33,244 bases of DNA from Verrucomicrobium sp. BvORR106 (GCF_000739655.1 NZ_BATR01000049.1:1-33244); one strand, 5' to 3'; positions 17,795-28,982 are shown, counted from the first letter of the stretch. Translations and numbers: made by a program. Notes: generated from the letters alone by a model not told the origin.

Positions 17795-17857
17795 TCAAGT
17801 CACGCTATCCAATGTTGCAGGGGCGTGCGAATGGTTTTATCGGAACACGGTCAGCCC

Positions 17858-18079
17858 ATGAAATCGCGCCTCGTTGTTCTCCTAACGTGTGCCGGCACTT
17901 TGCTCGTGTCCGGTTGTGGTTCCTCTCCCTACAAGATCACCTTGCGGGACGGGCGTGAGTACCTCACGGCCAGTCGGCCCGAGTTCAACGAGAAGACAGG
18001 ATATTACAAATTCCGCAGTCAGAATGACCGGGACGCGCTCATCCGGAGCGATGAGATCCTGATGATGCAGGAGCTCTGA
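17858..18079 (+). CDS. Small YgdI/YgdR-like lipoprotein
   Basis: A 73-aa protein from the ATG at 17858. The signal peptide MKSRLVVLLTCAGTLLVSGC has a good lipobox (LVSGC, Cys20). The mature part (SPYKITLRDGREYLTASRPE and a second half ending in ALIRSDEILMMQEL) matches the small SH3-like YgdI/YgdR lipoprotein family, in which a YxIxxxDG-type strand is typical. Function is unknown in any organism. The frame is open far upstream, but that part is antisense to the methyltransferase gene. maf follows within 20 bases, so the two probably share a message. Confidence 0.8.
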   Translation: MKSRLVVLLTCAGTLLVSGCGSSPYKITLRDGREYLTASRPEFNEKTGYYKFRSQNDRDALIRSDEILMMQEL

Positions 18080-18096
18080 TCCCCCAAGTGCTGACG

Positions 18097-18696
18097 ATGA
18101 GTGTCAATCCCGGTCACCTTGTTCCGCTGGTCTTGGCTTCAGGTTCCCCCCGCCGGGTGGAACTGATGCAGGAGGCGGGTTATGTCTTTGAGGTCCTGGT
18201 GCCCGAGGTGGAGGAGGCTCATGACGAGTCCCTCACCTGTGAGGCGCTGACCATGGAAAACGCCCGGCTCAAGGGGCGGGTCATCGCCGCCTCCCGGCCT
18301 GATGCCGTGGTGATTGCGGCCGACACCCTCGTCTACCTGGATGACAAACCACTGGGCAAGCCGCGCGACATGGAGGACGCCGCGGCCATGCTGCGACGCC
18401 TGAGCGGCCGCACGCATCGCGTGTGCACCGGCGTGGCGGTCCTGGCCCAGGGCGGTGCGGTGGAGCACACCTTCCCCGTCATCAGTGAGGTCACCTTCAA
18501 GCCGCTCACGGAGGAGGTCATTCGCGAGTATCACTCGAAGATCCAGCCGCTCGACAAGGCGGGCGCCTACGCCGTGCAGGACGAGAGCACTATGATCATC
18601 GAGCGCGTGGAAGGCTCCTGGTCCAATGTCAAAGGCCTCCCCATGGAGCGCCTGAACGATGAGCTGGCCAGTTTCCTGAAGCCCTCCGCAGGGTGA
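18097..18696 (+). CDS. maf: Maf-family nucleoside triphosphate pyrophosphatase
   Basis: Hydrolyses non-canonical or selected NTPs (dTTP/UTP type in the YhdE branch) to the monophosphate; about 199 aa. Signatures are LASGSPRRVELMQEAG near the N-terminus, AADTLVYLDDKPLGKPRD, LSGRTHRVCTGVAV, and DKAGAYAVQDES near the C-terminus. I prefer the ATG at 18097; a GTG at 18088 adds three residues. It lies just after the YgdI/YgdR-like gene and is convergent with the antiporter gene (29-base gap). Confidence 0.93.
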   Translation: MSVNPGHLVPLVLASGSPRRVELMQEAGYVFEVLVPEVEEAHDESLTCEALTMENARLKGRVIAASRPDAVVIAADTLVYLDDKPLGKPRDMEDAAAMLRRLSGRTHRVCTGVAVLAQGGAVEHTFPVISEVTFKPLTEEVIREYHSKIQPLDKAGAYAVQDESTMIIERVEGSWSNVKGLPMERLNDELASFLKPSAG

Positions 18697-18725
18697 CGTC
18701 GAGCCTCTAGGAGCCAACCTCTGCC

Positions 18726-20615
18726 TCAGCCTCGGGGTTTTTCGTTTTCACGACGAAGCGCCTCCGTATCCCAGCCTCCGTCAGGTTTGCTGAGGCCCTT
18801 CATGTCCGCAGCGAAGAGCTTCTCCATTTCCTCGATCTGGTCGCGCGCCGCGTTCACATAGGCAGCCCCGAGTTTGTGCTCGTACCAGACGTCGGCCATG
18901 GAGCGCAGGCTGCGCTCGTCCAGCTCCTTGAAGAGACGTGTGGCCCGGAGCGCTTCATGGGCCGGATAGCCCAGCGCCCTCAGCGTCTGTGCCGCCATGT
19001 CCAGAGAGCTGCCCAGGGTCTCGCGGTAAATGTGCTCCACACCGCGCTTCACCATTTCGTAGGCGTGCAGCCGGCCGGAGGCGCGGGCCAGAATCGCCAG
19101 ATGAGGGTAGTGATGTTGCACGTTGTCGATGATTTGCAGCGCCTTGGCTTCATCATCGATGGCGATGACGATGAGCTTGGCCCGGGCTGCGCCCGCGCTT
19201 TCCAGCAGGTCAGGGCGGGAGGCATCGCCGTAGAAGAGCTTCAGCCCCATGCGGCGGAGGAGGTCCACCTGGTCAGAGTCCATGTCCAGCACCGTGGCGC
19301 CGATGCCGTAGGCGCGCAGCACGCGGCCCACAATGTGGCCGAAACGGCCATATCCCGCGATCAGAACGGCGTTCTCCTCGTCCGGGATCTCGTCCATCGG
19401 TCGTTGTTGCTGGGATTTCAGCAACCAGGGCAGGAGCACCTTCTCATGCAGCAGCAGCATCAGGGGCGTCATCGCCATGGAGAGCGCCACCACGGCGATG
19501 GTTGGCTTGGTGAGGGAGGATGGCAGGATGTGACCGGACTCGGCCATCGAGAGCAGGACGAAGCAGAACTCACCCCCTTGAGCCAGCGCCAGCGTGAATA
19601 GACTGGTGTCCGTGCCCGGCATGCGGGAGAACCGCGCTACGATGAAAAGCACGAGCATCTTCAAACCCAGCAGACCCGCTACGGCCTGGATCATGATCAG
19701 CGGTTGAGAAGCAATGAGGCTGAAATCCACCCCCGCGCCTACCGCAATGAAGAAGATGCCCAGCAGCAGTCCTTTGAAGGGTTCGATGTCAGACTCCAGC
19801 TCATGGCGGAACTCGCTTTCCGCCAGCACCACGCCCGCCAGGAAGGTGCCCAGCGCGGGGCTCAGCCCCACGCTCTGCATGAGCAGCGCGATGCCGATGA
19901 CCAGGAGCAGCGCCGTGGCGGTGAAGATCTCGCGCAGCTTCGTGCTGGCCACGAAACGGAAGAGCGGCCCGATGAGGAAACGCCCGCCCCCAACGATCAA
20001 GGCGACCGCCCCGACCGTGAGCAAGGCTTGATGCCAGCCCGGTACTGCATCCGCCGCCGCTCCGTGGTGGGGATCAATTGCCACCGGCGTACCGCCTGCT
20101 GCCAAAAGGGGGAGAACGGCCAGGATCGGGATGACCGCGATGTCCTGGAAGAGCAGCACCGCAAAGCTGGCCCGGCCCGCCTCGCTCTTCATCTGGCCCT
20201 TCTCCGCCAGCGACTGCAGGACGATTGCGGTGGAGGACATGGCCAGGATCATGCCGAGCGCCAGACCCTGCTTCCAAGGCAGTCCCAGGGCCACCGCCGC
20301 GGCACCGATCAACAACGCCGTGGCCGCCACCTGCACCCCGCCCATTCCCAAGATGGGACCGCGCAACCGCCAGAGCAGGCGCGGCTTCAGTTCGAGCCCG
20401 ATGACGAAGAGCATCATCACCACGCCGAACTCGGCAAAGTGCATCACATCGCCACCCTCACGGCCCACGAACTTCAGCACAAAAGGCCCGATCAAGACCC
20501 CGGCCAGCAGGTAGCCCAGCACCGAGCCCAGCCCGAGTCTTTTGGCGATCGGCACCGAGATGACCGCCGCGCACAAGTAGATGAAGGCCTGGGCCAGGAA
20601 GGAATCAAGATGCAT
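18726..20615 (-). CDS. KefB/KefC-type K+/H+ antiporter (CPA2) with RCK domain
   Basis: A 629-aa inner-membrane cation:proton antiporter. The first ~380 residues form about 12-13 membrane helices (FVIGLELKPRLLWRLRG, SSTAIVLQSL, and ALGTFLAGVVLAESEFRHEL are Kef landmarks). From residue ~410 a TrkA-N/RCK nucleotide-binding domain begins with VLIAGYGRFGHIVGRVL and GDASRPDLLESAG. The C-terminal ~100 residues are helical and charged. In E. coli KefC the RCK domain is gated by glutathione adducts and K+ efflux acidifies the cytoplasm against electrophiles. The upstream neighbour is a KefF-like oxidoreductase 23 bases away, supporting this role. Confidence 0.9.
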   Translation of the reverse strand: MHLDSFLAQAFIYLCAAVISVPIAKRLGLGSVLGYLLAGVLIGPFVLKFVGREGGDVMHFAEFGVVMMLFVIGLELKPRLLWRLRGPILGMGGVQVAATALLIGAAAVALGLPWKQGLALGMILAMSSTAIVLQSLAEKGQMKSEAGRASFAVLLFQDIAVIPILAVLPLLAAGGTPVAIDPHHGAAADAVPGWHQALLTVGAVALIVGGGRFLIGPLFRFVASTKLREIFTATALLLVIGIALLMQSVGLSPALGTFLAGVVLAESEFRHELESDIEPFKGLLLGIFFIAVGAGVDFSLIASQPLIMIQAVAGLLGLKMLVLFIVARFSRMPGTDTSLFTLALAQGGEFCFVLLSMAESGHILPSSLTKPTIAVVALSMAMTPLMLLLHEKVLLPWLLKSQQQRPMDEIPDEENAVLIAGYGRFGHIVGRVLRAYGIGATVLDMDSDQVDLLRRMGLKLFYGDASRPDLLESAGAARAKLIVIAIDDEAKALQIIDNVQHHYPHLAILARASGRLHAYEMVKRGVEHIYRETLGSSLDMAAQTLRALGYPAHEALRATRLFKELDERSLRSMADVWYEHKLGAAYVNAARDQIEEMEKLFAADMKGLSKPDGGWDTEALRRENEKPRG

Positions 20616-20638
20616 GGCAGACGGGACGAGACGGGAAG

Positions 20639-21250
20639 TCAGGAGTGGGTCAGGGGAAGGGGAAGGGGCACCGCCAGATTGAGCGAATCATGCGCCAGCA
20701 CCCTGCCAGGTTCAAAGGCATCACTGCAAAGATGCGTCAGCACGTGACGGTAGTGATCCGCGTGCTGTTGAAGCTCAGCTTCTGTGAGTTGGAACGTCCC
20801 GTGAACCACAAACGGAGGCAGAAACTGCATGCGGCAGAGCGTGGCCGTTTGCTCCAGGGGCGCCAGCAACTGACGGACGGAGAAGCGATTGTAACCCACT
20901 GCGCAGTAGGCCTCGGCCATGCCGCCTGTAGAGATCGCCTGAATCCAGAACTTGCCCTCCAGCTCCCGGCCATTCTCCCCGTAAGCAAAGCCATGTTGTA
21001 GCACCAGATCCGCCCACTGCTTCAAGATCGCGGGGGTGGAGTACCAGTAGAAGGGATGCTGAAACACCACCCCATCATGCTGGCGCAGCAGTTCCTGCTC
21101 CCTTGCCACCTGGATGTGAAAGTCCGGGTATTCTTCGTAGAGATCATGCACCGTCACCCCTTCCACCCCCTGCGCCGCCGCTAGCAGCGCCTTGTTGATG
21201 CGGGACCTCCGCATGGCAGGATGCGCGTGGACAAGGAGGATGCGTTTCAT
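20639..21250 (-). CDS. KefF-like NAD(P)H:quinone oxidoreductase
   Basis: A 203-aa flavodoxin-fold protein of the NQO/KefF family. The N-terminus MKRILLVHAHPAMRRSRINK is the FMN-binding start. QHPFYWYSTPAILKQWADLV and FAYGENGRELEGKFWIQAIS TGG are family motifs around the active site. In enterobacteria KefF or KefG binds the RCK domain of KefC or KefB and is needed for full K+ efflux. The gene stops 23 bases before the antiporter gene on the same strand, an arrangement like kefFC. Assignment to KefF rather than KefG or a generic quinone reductase is inference from that context. Confidence 0.87.
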   Translation of the reverse strand: MKRILLVHAHPAMRRSRINKALLAAAQGVEGVTVHDLYEEYPDFHIQVAREQELLRQHDGVVFQHPFYWYSTPAILKQWADLVLQHGFAYGENGRELEGKFWIQAISTGGMAEAYCAVGYNRFSVRQLLAPLEQTATLCRMQFLPPFVVHGTFQLTEAELQQHADHYRHVLTHLCSDAFEPGRVLAHDSLNLAVPLPLPLTHS

Positions 21251-21349
21251 AACAGGAGCGACAGCAGGGAAGGGAGGCTACGCCAGCCGGATCAACTGGG
21301 ACACTCGAGATTTCAGCAGATCCGGCGGGCCTTGCAATGAGACGGACAC

Positions 21350-21745
21350 CTACTCCTCACATCCCTTCTCCAGATCCTTCAGTTGGTGATCCAGCGCGCC
21401 TACGGACATCTGGATTTCAATCAGAGAGAGGACAAGGGAGGTGATCATGGTCAGCAGGCTGAGTCCGAAGAGGATCTTGCCGGCGGTGTCCCATCCCAGG
21501 AAGAGGACGAGCATGCACACGGTGCAAAACAAGATGCTGAGCACGCCATAGAACTGCATGTCGCGGATGAGCTTGATCCGGCGGCGCAGGTTGTGGATCT
21601 GCTTCAGGTAGATGGGGTCCGCGGAAGTCTTGTAGCTGGCGTGCAACGCCCGGACCACGCTGGCGAGGCCGAGGAACCGGTTCGTGTAGGCCAGCAGGAG
21701 GAGGGAGATGGCCGGGAAGATGAGGGCAGGGGTGGTGAGCGTCAT
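21350..21745 (-). CDS. DUF2721-family membrane protein
   Basis: A 131-aa membrane protein from the ATG at 21745 (MTLTTPALIFPAISLLLLAY). It has an N-terminal helix, a charged cytoplasmic loop (LKQIHNLRRRIKLIRDMQFY), then two further helices (ILFCTVCMLVLFLGW; LLTMITSLVLSLIEI) and a charged C-terminus. This fits the DUF2721 family, whose function is unknown. The frame is open 18 codons upstream with a Cys/Pro-rich stretch that is unlikely to be translated. It lies about 100 bases from both the histidine kinase and the KefF-like gene, so operon membership is unclear. Confidence 0.8.
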   Translation of the reverse strand: MTLTTPALIFPAISLLLLAYTNRFLGLASVVRALHASYKTSADPIYLKQIHNLRRRIKLIRDMQFYGVLSILFCTVCMLVLFLGWDTAGKILFGLSLLTMITSLVLSLIEIQMSVGALDHQLKDLEKGCEE

Positions 21746-21851
21746 AGGGCACAGGCACGGGCACAGGTGCCCGGGGCTGGTCCGGGCGGTCTGCCGCATA
21801 CCTTACGCCAGCGGGAATCGTGCCTCAATCTCTGCTTCCTGCCTCTGACGG

Positions 21852-24362
<2,511 letters not shown>

Positions 24363-24413
24363 GAAATCACCAGACTGCTATCTGTCGGTACGAGTTGTTA
24401 ACCTTGAAACGGG

Positions 24414-24872
24414 TCATTGAAAGGGGAGGACGGCGTTCGGCAGGATGCGAAGCACCATCTCCGCGAGTGCACGGGGAGTGTAGGGCTTGGGAAGCACATC
24501 ATCAAATCCCATACGTCGGCAGCTGGCGATGCTCTCCTCATCCACAAAGAATCCGCTGCAGGCGATGACAGGGATGCCGGGCTGGATGACGCGGAGCGCC
24601 TCCAGCGCCTCCATGCCGGACATGCCCCCGGGCAGCACCAGGTCCAGAATCACCAGATCGATCTTGGTGTGGTGCAGGACGCAGTACTTGAGGATTTGCG
24701 CGGCTTCTTCGGCGCTGCTGGCGCTCAGGACCTCCCAGCGGTGGGAGGTGAGAATCGTGCTGGCCAGGGCCCGGAGCACCGGTTCATCATCCACCAGCAG
24801 GATGCGCCCTCTGAACGCCGGCATCGTGACCGGAGGCTCAGGGTTTTCAGGTATGGGGGCAGCTAAGCTCAT
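24414..24872 (-). CDS. Single-domain response regulator
   Basis: A 152-aa receiver-only protein. The acidic pair is D28-D29 in RILLVDDEP, the phospho-acceptor is Asp77 in LVILDLVLPGGMSG, and the conserved lysine is K129 in LPKPYTP. No DNA-binding or enzymatic output domain is present, so it must act through protein contacts or phosphotransfer, for example with the hybrid kinase encoded 51 bases downstream. The start is 9 bases after the GspE-like gene, indicating one message and suggesting a link to pilus or secretion control. CheY-like or Spo0F-like roles are both possible. Confidence 0.9.
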   Translation of the reverse strand: MSLAAPIPENPEPPVTMPAFRGRILLVDDEPVLRALASTILTSHRWEVLSASSAEEAAQILKYCVLHHTKIDLVILDLVLPGGMSGMEALEALRVIQPGIPVIACSGFFVDEESIASCRRMGFDDVLPKPYTPRALAEMVLRILPNAVLPFQ

Positions 24873-24881
24873 GGGTGGGGT

Positions 24882-27035
24882 TTAAATGGCGGTGTAGGAG
24901 AGACAGCGGATTTCATCCAGTGTCGTGTTGCCAGCGAGGAACTGCAACAGACCCTCCTGATAAAGTGTGCGGAAACCCTGGGTGAGCGCGGCGGCCCGCA
25001 GGGCGGAGAGTGGGGCGGCGGCCTCAACGAGATCGCGGATTTCATCGCTCACCTCGCACAACTCCATGAGGGCGATTCGGCCGCTGTAACCGGTGCCGTG
25101 GCACTCATCGCAGCCCACTTTCTCATAGACCGGCTGGGTGAGCGCGTGGGTGATGGCCCCTTGTTTGAACAGGTGCTCCTGGATCTCGCGCGAAGCAGCG
25201 ACGGGGCGTTTGCAGTAGCCGCAGAGCTTGCGCACCAGCCGTTGTGCCTGGCTAAGGGCCAGGGAATCCGCCAGAAGATACTTTTCCACTCCCATGGAGA
25301 GGAGGCGGGAAACGGCCCGCAGAGAGTCGTTGGCGTGCAGGGTGGTGAGCACCAAGTGACCCGTGAGGGAGGCGTTCACCGCCGCCTGGGCTGTCTCGGT
25401 GTCACGAGATTCCCCGATCAGAATGATGTCAGGGTCGGCTCGCAGCAGGGCCCGCAGGCCGTTGGCAAAGTCCAGACCGTACACCGGGTTGGTTTGCGTC
25501 TGGTTGATGCCCTCCACCTCATACTCGATTGGGTCCTCAATCGTCTGGATGTTCACGTCCACCTCGTTCACGCTGTTGAGCAGCGCGTAGAGGGTGGTCG
25601 TTTTACCTGAACCGGTGGGTCCGGTCACCAGCACCAGGCCCTGGTCCCGGCGCATCACGCGGGTGAAGATATCCTGTTGCCGCTGGCTGAGATTGAAGTC
25701 GCTCAGGTGACGCACACCGTCCTGTTTGTCCAGGAATCGCATGATCACCTTTTGAAACTCCCGCCGCGTGGGGATGGCGGCCACACGAACGTCCAGACGA
25801 CGCCGGCCGAGGCGCATGGCAAAGCGGCCATCCTGAGCCTCCTGGCGCGTCTGGCTCATGTTGGAATAGTTTTTGACCAGGGCGACGAAGCGGGAGAGCA
25901 GCTCCTCGGGAGCGGTGAGGATGACTTTGAGATTGCCGTCAATGCGGGCCCGGAATCGCGTGACGTTGTGAAACTTCTCGATGTGAAGGTCACTGGCCCG
26001 GCAGCGGATGGAGGTGAACAGGGCCCAGTGCATGAGCTCCTCCGCCGAGTGGTTCGGGTTCTGCGGGTTGACTCGCGCCATGTCTTCGGCGCTGATTTCT
26101 ACCACATCACTTTCCTCGCGATCAGCCAGACGGGTCTCTTCCACCTTGGCCACCGAATTGGGGTCAAAGTTGGCGGCAGCCCGGGCGATGGCCTCGCGGA
26201 TGGCGCTGGGGTCCGCCAGCACTGGCATGATCTTGCCAGCCTCGTTGCCGAGGGACATCCACTCGTCTTCAAAGGCGTAGTTGTCCGGCGACTCGCTCAG
26301 CAGATAGATGCAATGACGGCCAGCATAGAGGGGGTATACATTGAACCGCTCCAGCAGGTGATGGGGAAACAGCTGCTGCCGGGGGGCTTCCTGGGCATTG
26401 TACACCTGCGCTTTGCCGTCCGTGGTCAGGTAGCGGAGGGCCACGCCCAGATTCCGTTGCAGGCCGTTGAAGTCGGCCACGCTCAGCGCAGTCTTCTTGT
26501 CCCGCAGCACCGCATAGTAGCCGCGCAGACGAGTCGCATCCGAGGGTTCGTAGGGATAATTTTTCAGCAGCCATTCGAAGGCTGCATCCAGACCGCCTTC
26601 GCTCAGGCGGGGCACCTCCAGCTTTTCCAGGGGGTTCTCCTGCGGGATGGGATTCTGCTGGCACCGGTTGGCAAAATCCTGCCTCGCCTTTTGATACTGG
26701 TCCTTGGAGATGAGGACCCGCACCGTGAGTGCAGGCGGCACACCCCAGTTGTCCGTGGCCTTGGGATTGAAGTGGGCCATGATCAACAATGGCCCCAGCG
26801 TCGCCACCGGCAGCCAGGGATCGGCCGTGTAGGGCATCCGGCCCAGCTTTCGGAGGATGCGTTCCGCCTCAGGAGGGCAGCTCTCGCGCAGCAGGTTCAC
26901 CGGCACCAGGCCGTTCTGCAGCGCCACCCCTTCGATGGTCATCACCAGCGTTTCCTTCGCGCCCGCGGCTTCCGTACCTGGAGCGGAGGCACCGGTGGCA
27001 AAACCGAGGGGAGACGACTGGGCGGCGACAGACAT
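24882..27035 (-). CDS. GspE/PilB-family assembly ATPase
   Basis: Hexameric cytoplasmic ATPase that drives pilin or pseudopilin assembly; 717 aa, longer than the usual 500-570. Residues ~190-290 resemble the GspE N-terminal (MshEN-like) domain (FNVYPLYAGRHCIYLL, MPVLADPSAI); the first ~190 residues are unfamiliar. The ATPase core shows ASDLHIEK (347-354), Walker A GPTGSGKT (472-479), the Asp box around DPIEYEVEGI, and Walker B/His box DIILIGESRDTETA and LVLTTLHAND. The common GEIRD is GESRD here. A tetracysteine zinc site is present (C605, C608, C642, C645), which favours GspE/PilB over the retraction ATPase PilT. It sits between pilin genes and a response regulator. Confidence 0.92.
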   Translation of the reverse strand: MSVAAQSSPLGFATGASAPGTEAAGAKETLVMTIEGVALQNGLVPVNLLRESCPPEAERILRKLGRMPYTADPWLPVATLGPLLIMAHFNPKATDNWGVPPALTVRVLISKDQYQKARQDFANRCQQNPIPQENPLEKLEVPRLSEGGLDAAFEWLLKNYPYEPSDATRLRGYYAVLRDKKTALSVADFNGLQRNLGVALRYLTTDGKAQVYNAQEAPRQQLFPHHLLERFNVYPLYAGRHCIYLLSESPDNYAFEDEWMSLGNEAGKIMPVLADPSAIREAIARAAANFDPNSVAKVEETRLADREESDVVEISAEDMARVNPQNPNHSAEELMHWALFTSIRCRASDLHIEKFHNVTRFRARIDGNLKVILTAPEELLSRFVALVKNYSNMSQTRQEAQDGRFAMRLGRRRLDVRVAAIPTRREFQKVIMRFLDKQDGVRHLSDFNLSQRQQDIFTRVMRRDQGLVLVTGPTGSGKTTTLYALLNSVNEVDVNIQTIEDPIEYEVEGINQTQTNPVYGLDFANGLRALLRADPDIILIGESRDTETAQAAVNASLTGHLVLTTLHANDSLRAVSRLLSMGVEKYLLADSLALSQAQRLVRKLCGYCKRPVAASREIQEHLFKQGAITHALTQPVYEKVGCDECHGTGYSGRIALMELCEVSDEIRDLVEAAAPLSALRAAALTQGFRTLYQEGLLQFLAGNTTLDEIRCLSYTAI

Positions 27036-27074
27036 GTGAGGTGTCGGGAAAAATCGGGGTATTGAAACTGAGAG

Positions 27075-27578
27075 CTACTTTCCGGCCATCGTGAAATTTG
27101 GCGGGAAAACAAACTGGGTACCGAGGTCAGTACCATCGAAGTTCACCTTCAATCCGGTTCCTGCCTCGCCGGGCGAGATCATCTTGTAGATGGTGCCAGT
27201 CCACATCAACCGGAAGTCCTCGGTGCTGCTGGAAATATCGGGGTTCCAGTCACTACGCATGTAGGGTGAGCCAGGTTTGGGATTGTCCGGGTTGCGATAC
27301 TGCATGGTTCGCAGGATGAGCATTTCATCCTGGCCGGAGGGAGCGACGCCAGTGAAGAGCAATTCATAGTTGCTCATGTTGAACTTGTGCACCGCTGTGT
27401 TCAGCGTCTCCAGCGTGTTCTTGGCGATGGCAGTGCGAGAGCTCGATGTCAGTTCACTGAACCTCGGAATGGCCACCGCTGCGATCACGGCGATCACCGC
27501 GATGACCATGATGAGCTCGATGATGCTGATGCCATCTTCCCGTCTCGCTGATTGTGCCGATGTCCTTGTTCCCTTCAT
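27075..27578 (-). CDS. Type IV pilin-like protein 1
   Basis: A 167-aa prepilin with a 16-residue basic leader ending in Gly. The class III cleavage site reads EDG|ISIIELIMVIAVIAVIAA, with Glu at +5 of the mature protein and a ~20-residue hydrophobic helix. The C-terminal part (about 115 residues) contains Trp/Tyr-rich segments (MRSDWNPDISSS, LMWTGTIYKM) and no Cys pair. It is probably a minor pilin or pseudopilin. It lies 39 bases before the GspE-like gene and 27 bases after the next pilin gene, so they share a message. Confidence 0.88.
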   Translation of the reverse strand: MKGTRTSAQSARREDGISIIELIMVIAVIAVIAAVAIPRFSELTSSSRTAIAKNTLETLNTAVHKFNMSNYELLFTGVAPSGQDEMLILRTMQYRNPDNPKPGSPYMRSDWNPDISSSTEDFRLMWTGTIYKMISPGEAGTGLKVNFDGTDLGTQFVFPPNFTMAGK

Positions 27579-27605
27579 GGCAAATTTCGAGGTTGGAAAT
27601 GAACC

Positions 27606-28013
27606 TTAGTAGTTGATGACAGTGGTGCCCTGCTTGAGGGTCACCTTAGCCAGAGGGTCGATCGTGCGGAAAGTGACTGAGTAACCGTTCGGCATGAAGT
27701 CGGTCAGATTCGTCTCCGAAAAGGAGATGTAAGGGGCGATTTTGACGTACTTGAGCTGATCGGTCGTGGCGGCGGTCCAGTCCGCCACGGCTTGAGTCCT
27801 GCCTCGGACCTGGATGAAAGTGGCCATGCCCATGTTGATGGACTCTGCACGGGCAATCGCGATGTTACGTTCGCTATCACCGCGCATCTTCACCAAGTTG
27901 GGAATGGCGAGGAAGGCAATGATGCCGATGATGGCGACAGCGGCCAGCATCTCGACCAGGGAAAATGCGGCGTGCAGCCTGGCCGGTCTGGATGAAAAGG
28001 TGCGGGGTTGCAT
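27606..28013 (-). CDS. Type IV pilin-like protein 2, with Ala at the cleavage site
   Basis: A 135-aa prepilin: a 16-residue basic leader, then HAA|FSLVEMLAAVAIIGIIAF, with Glu at +5. The residue before the cut is Ala where prepilin peptidases almost always need Gly, so processing may be slow or use a tolerant peptidase. The mature part is small (about 119 aa) and ends KVTLKQGTTVINY. The gap to the next gene upstream is 18 bases. Confidence 0.87.
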   Translation of the reverse strand: MQPRTFSSRPARLHAAFSLVEMLAAVAIIGIIAFLAIPNLVKMRGDSERNIAIARAESINMGMATFIQVRGRTQAVADWTAATTDQLKYVKIAPYISFSETNLTDFMPNGYSVTFRTIDPLAKVTLKQGTTVINY

Positions 28014-28031
28014 AAGCCGGATCAGGTGAAG

Positions 28032-28502
28032 TTATTCCGCGGTCAGGAGGACCTGCGGATAGTTTCCCGAAGCCCAAGTGGGCAGGGTGATGTATTGCTT
28101 GGTGGCGGTGAGGGCATCGCTTTTGATCTTGTCAGAATTCGTCGTGCTGTTGAAGAAGTGATTCTTCGTCGGATCGTCAAGATATGAGGCGATCAGGTTC
28201 AGACGCGCCAGGGAAGTGGTACGACTGTTGTAGTCGGTGCGGATCTCTTCCACAGTCCGGAGTTTGCCGGTGCCCGTGGAGGCATTGATGACGTTGACGC
28301 GGTTGCTGTCTCCGTTAACCCAGGCATTCACGGCATTCTGGACGGCGGCCTGCTGCTGGCGGGCAATCATCCGGCTGGCGTCCGTCGTGGCACCGGAAAA
28401 GGCGCTGATAAGGATTCCTGCCATGATGGAAAGGATGGCAATGGTCACCAGAGCCTCAACCAAGGTGAATCCCGGAGCCCTGTGCGGGTGGATCGAGTTC
28501 AT
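28032..28502 (-). CDS. Type IV pilin-like protein 3
   Basis: A 156-aa prepilin with a short 11-residue leader (MNSIHPHRAPG) and cleavage site G|FTLVEALVTIAILSIMAGIL, with Glu at +5. The mature domain is Thr/Asn-rich and lacks a Cys pair. It is the first gene after a strong hairpin that separates it from the putative major pilin, so it is likely expressed at a lower level as a minor pilin. Confidence 0.88.
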   Translation of the reverse strand: MNSIHPHRAPGFTLVEALVTIAILSIMAGILISAFSGATTDASRMIARQQQAAVQNAVNAWVNGDSNRVNVINASTGTGKLRTVEEIRTDYNSRTTSLARLNLIASYLDDPTKNHFFNSTTNSDKIKSDALTATKQYITLPTWASGNYPQVLLTAE

Positions 28503-28533
28503 GACGGACGGTTAAAGGAATTAAAGAGGCAGC

Positions 28534-28564
28534 GCGGCCCGGCAGACATTTCTGCCAGGGCCGC
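28534..28564 (-). terminator. Strong hairpin downstream of the putative major pilin gene
   Basis: On the minus strand GCGGCCCTGGCAGA pairs with TCTGCCGGGCCGC across an AATG loop, 13 bp with a single bulged T. It lies in the 87-base gap after the pilin gene at 28590-28982. The following CTCTTTAATTCCTTT is moderately T-rich, so partial termination or 3'-end stabilisation of the pilin message is likely. Confidence 0.6.
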
Positions 28565-28589
28565 GGGAAAGGCTGAATCGGAAAGGCGA

Positions 28590-28982
28590 TTAAGGCGTCT
28601 TGTCCTTGTTGTAGACCAACGCCTTGTTGGCATCCGTATCAATGTACTTAAGGGCATTGGTCTGTTCCGTAGCGGAAAGGCCGGGAACGGAGAAAGACTT
28701 GGTAGCGAAGGCACCGGTTCCAGTTTTGCCCTTCACCACGTCGGCCACGGTCTTGTCGGGAGCGGAGATGTCCCAAGTTGCACCAGCCGCCACGCCCGCC
28801 TGGAACACGGAAACGATGTTCTGGGCGTTACGCTGATCTTTCGTCTTTGTAGCTGCGTCACTGATGCCGCTGATGCTGGGGATGGCAATGGCTGCAATCA
28901 CACCGATGACGGCGATCACGACGAGCATTTCGATAAGGCTGAAGCCCTGGCTGATGATGTTTTTTGGTTTCGTGTTTTTCAT
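28590..28982 (-). CDS. Type IV pilin-like protein 4, putative major pilin
   Basis: A 130-aa prepilin from the ATG at 28982: a 13-residue leader MKNTKPKNIISQG, then FSLIEMLVVIAVIGVIAAIA with Glu at +5. The mature domain of 117 aa is Ala/Thr/Lys-rich, begins with SISGISDAATKTKDQRNAQN, and ends VYNKDKTP. It is the only pilin in the locus with its own AT-rich promoter region, and it is followed by a strong hairpin, which together suggest the abundant subunit. The frame is open 26 codons further upstream, but that sequence overlaps the leader region and has no pilin features. Confidence 0.88.
   Translation of the reverse strand: MKNTKPKNIISQGFSLIEMLVVIAVIGVIAAIAIPSISGISDAATKTKDQRNAQNIVSVFQAGVAAGATWDISAPDKTVADVVKGKTGTGAFATKSFSVPGLSATEQTNALKYIDTDANKALVYNKDKTP

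Noticed and set aside
21286-21326. Inverted repeat GCCGGATC / GATCCGGC between the DUF2721 and KefF-like genes
   Set aside because: An 8-bp arm with a 25-base loop and no T-run could be chance or an operator; too weak to annotate.
25677-27065. A 462-codon plus-strand frame opposite the GspE-like gene
   Set aside because: The minus-strand ATPase has all family motifs; the plus frame has none.
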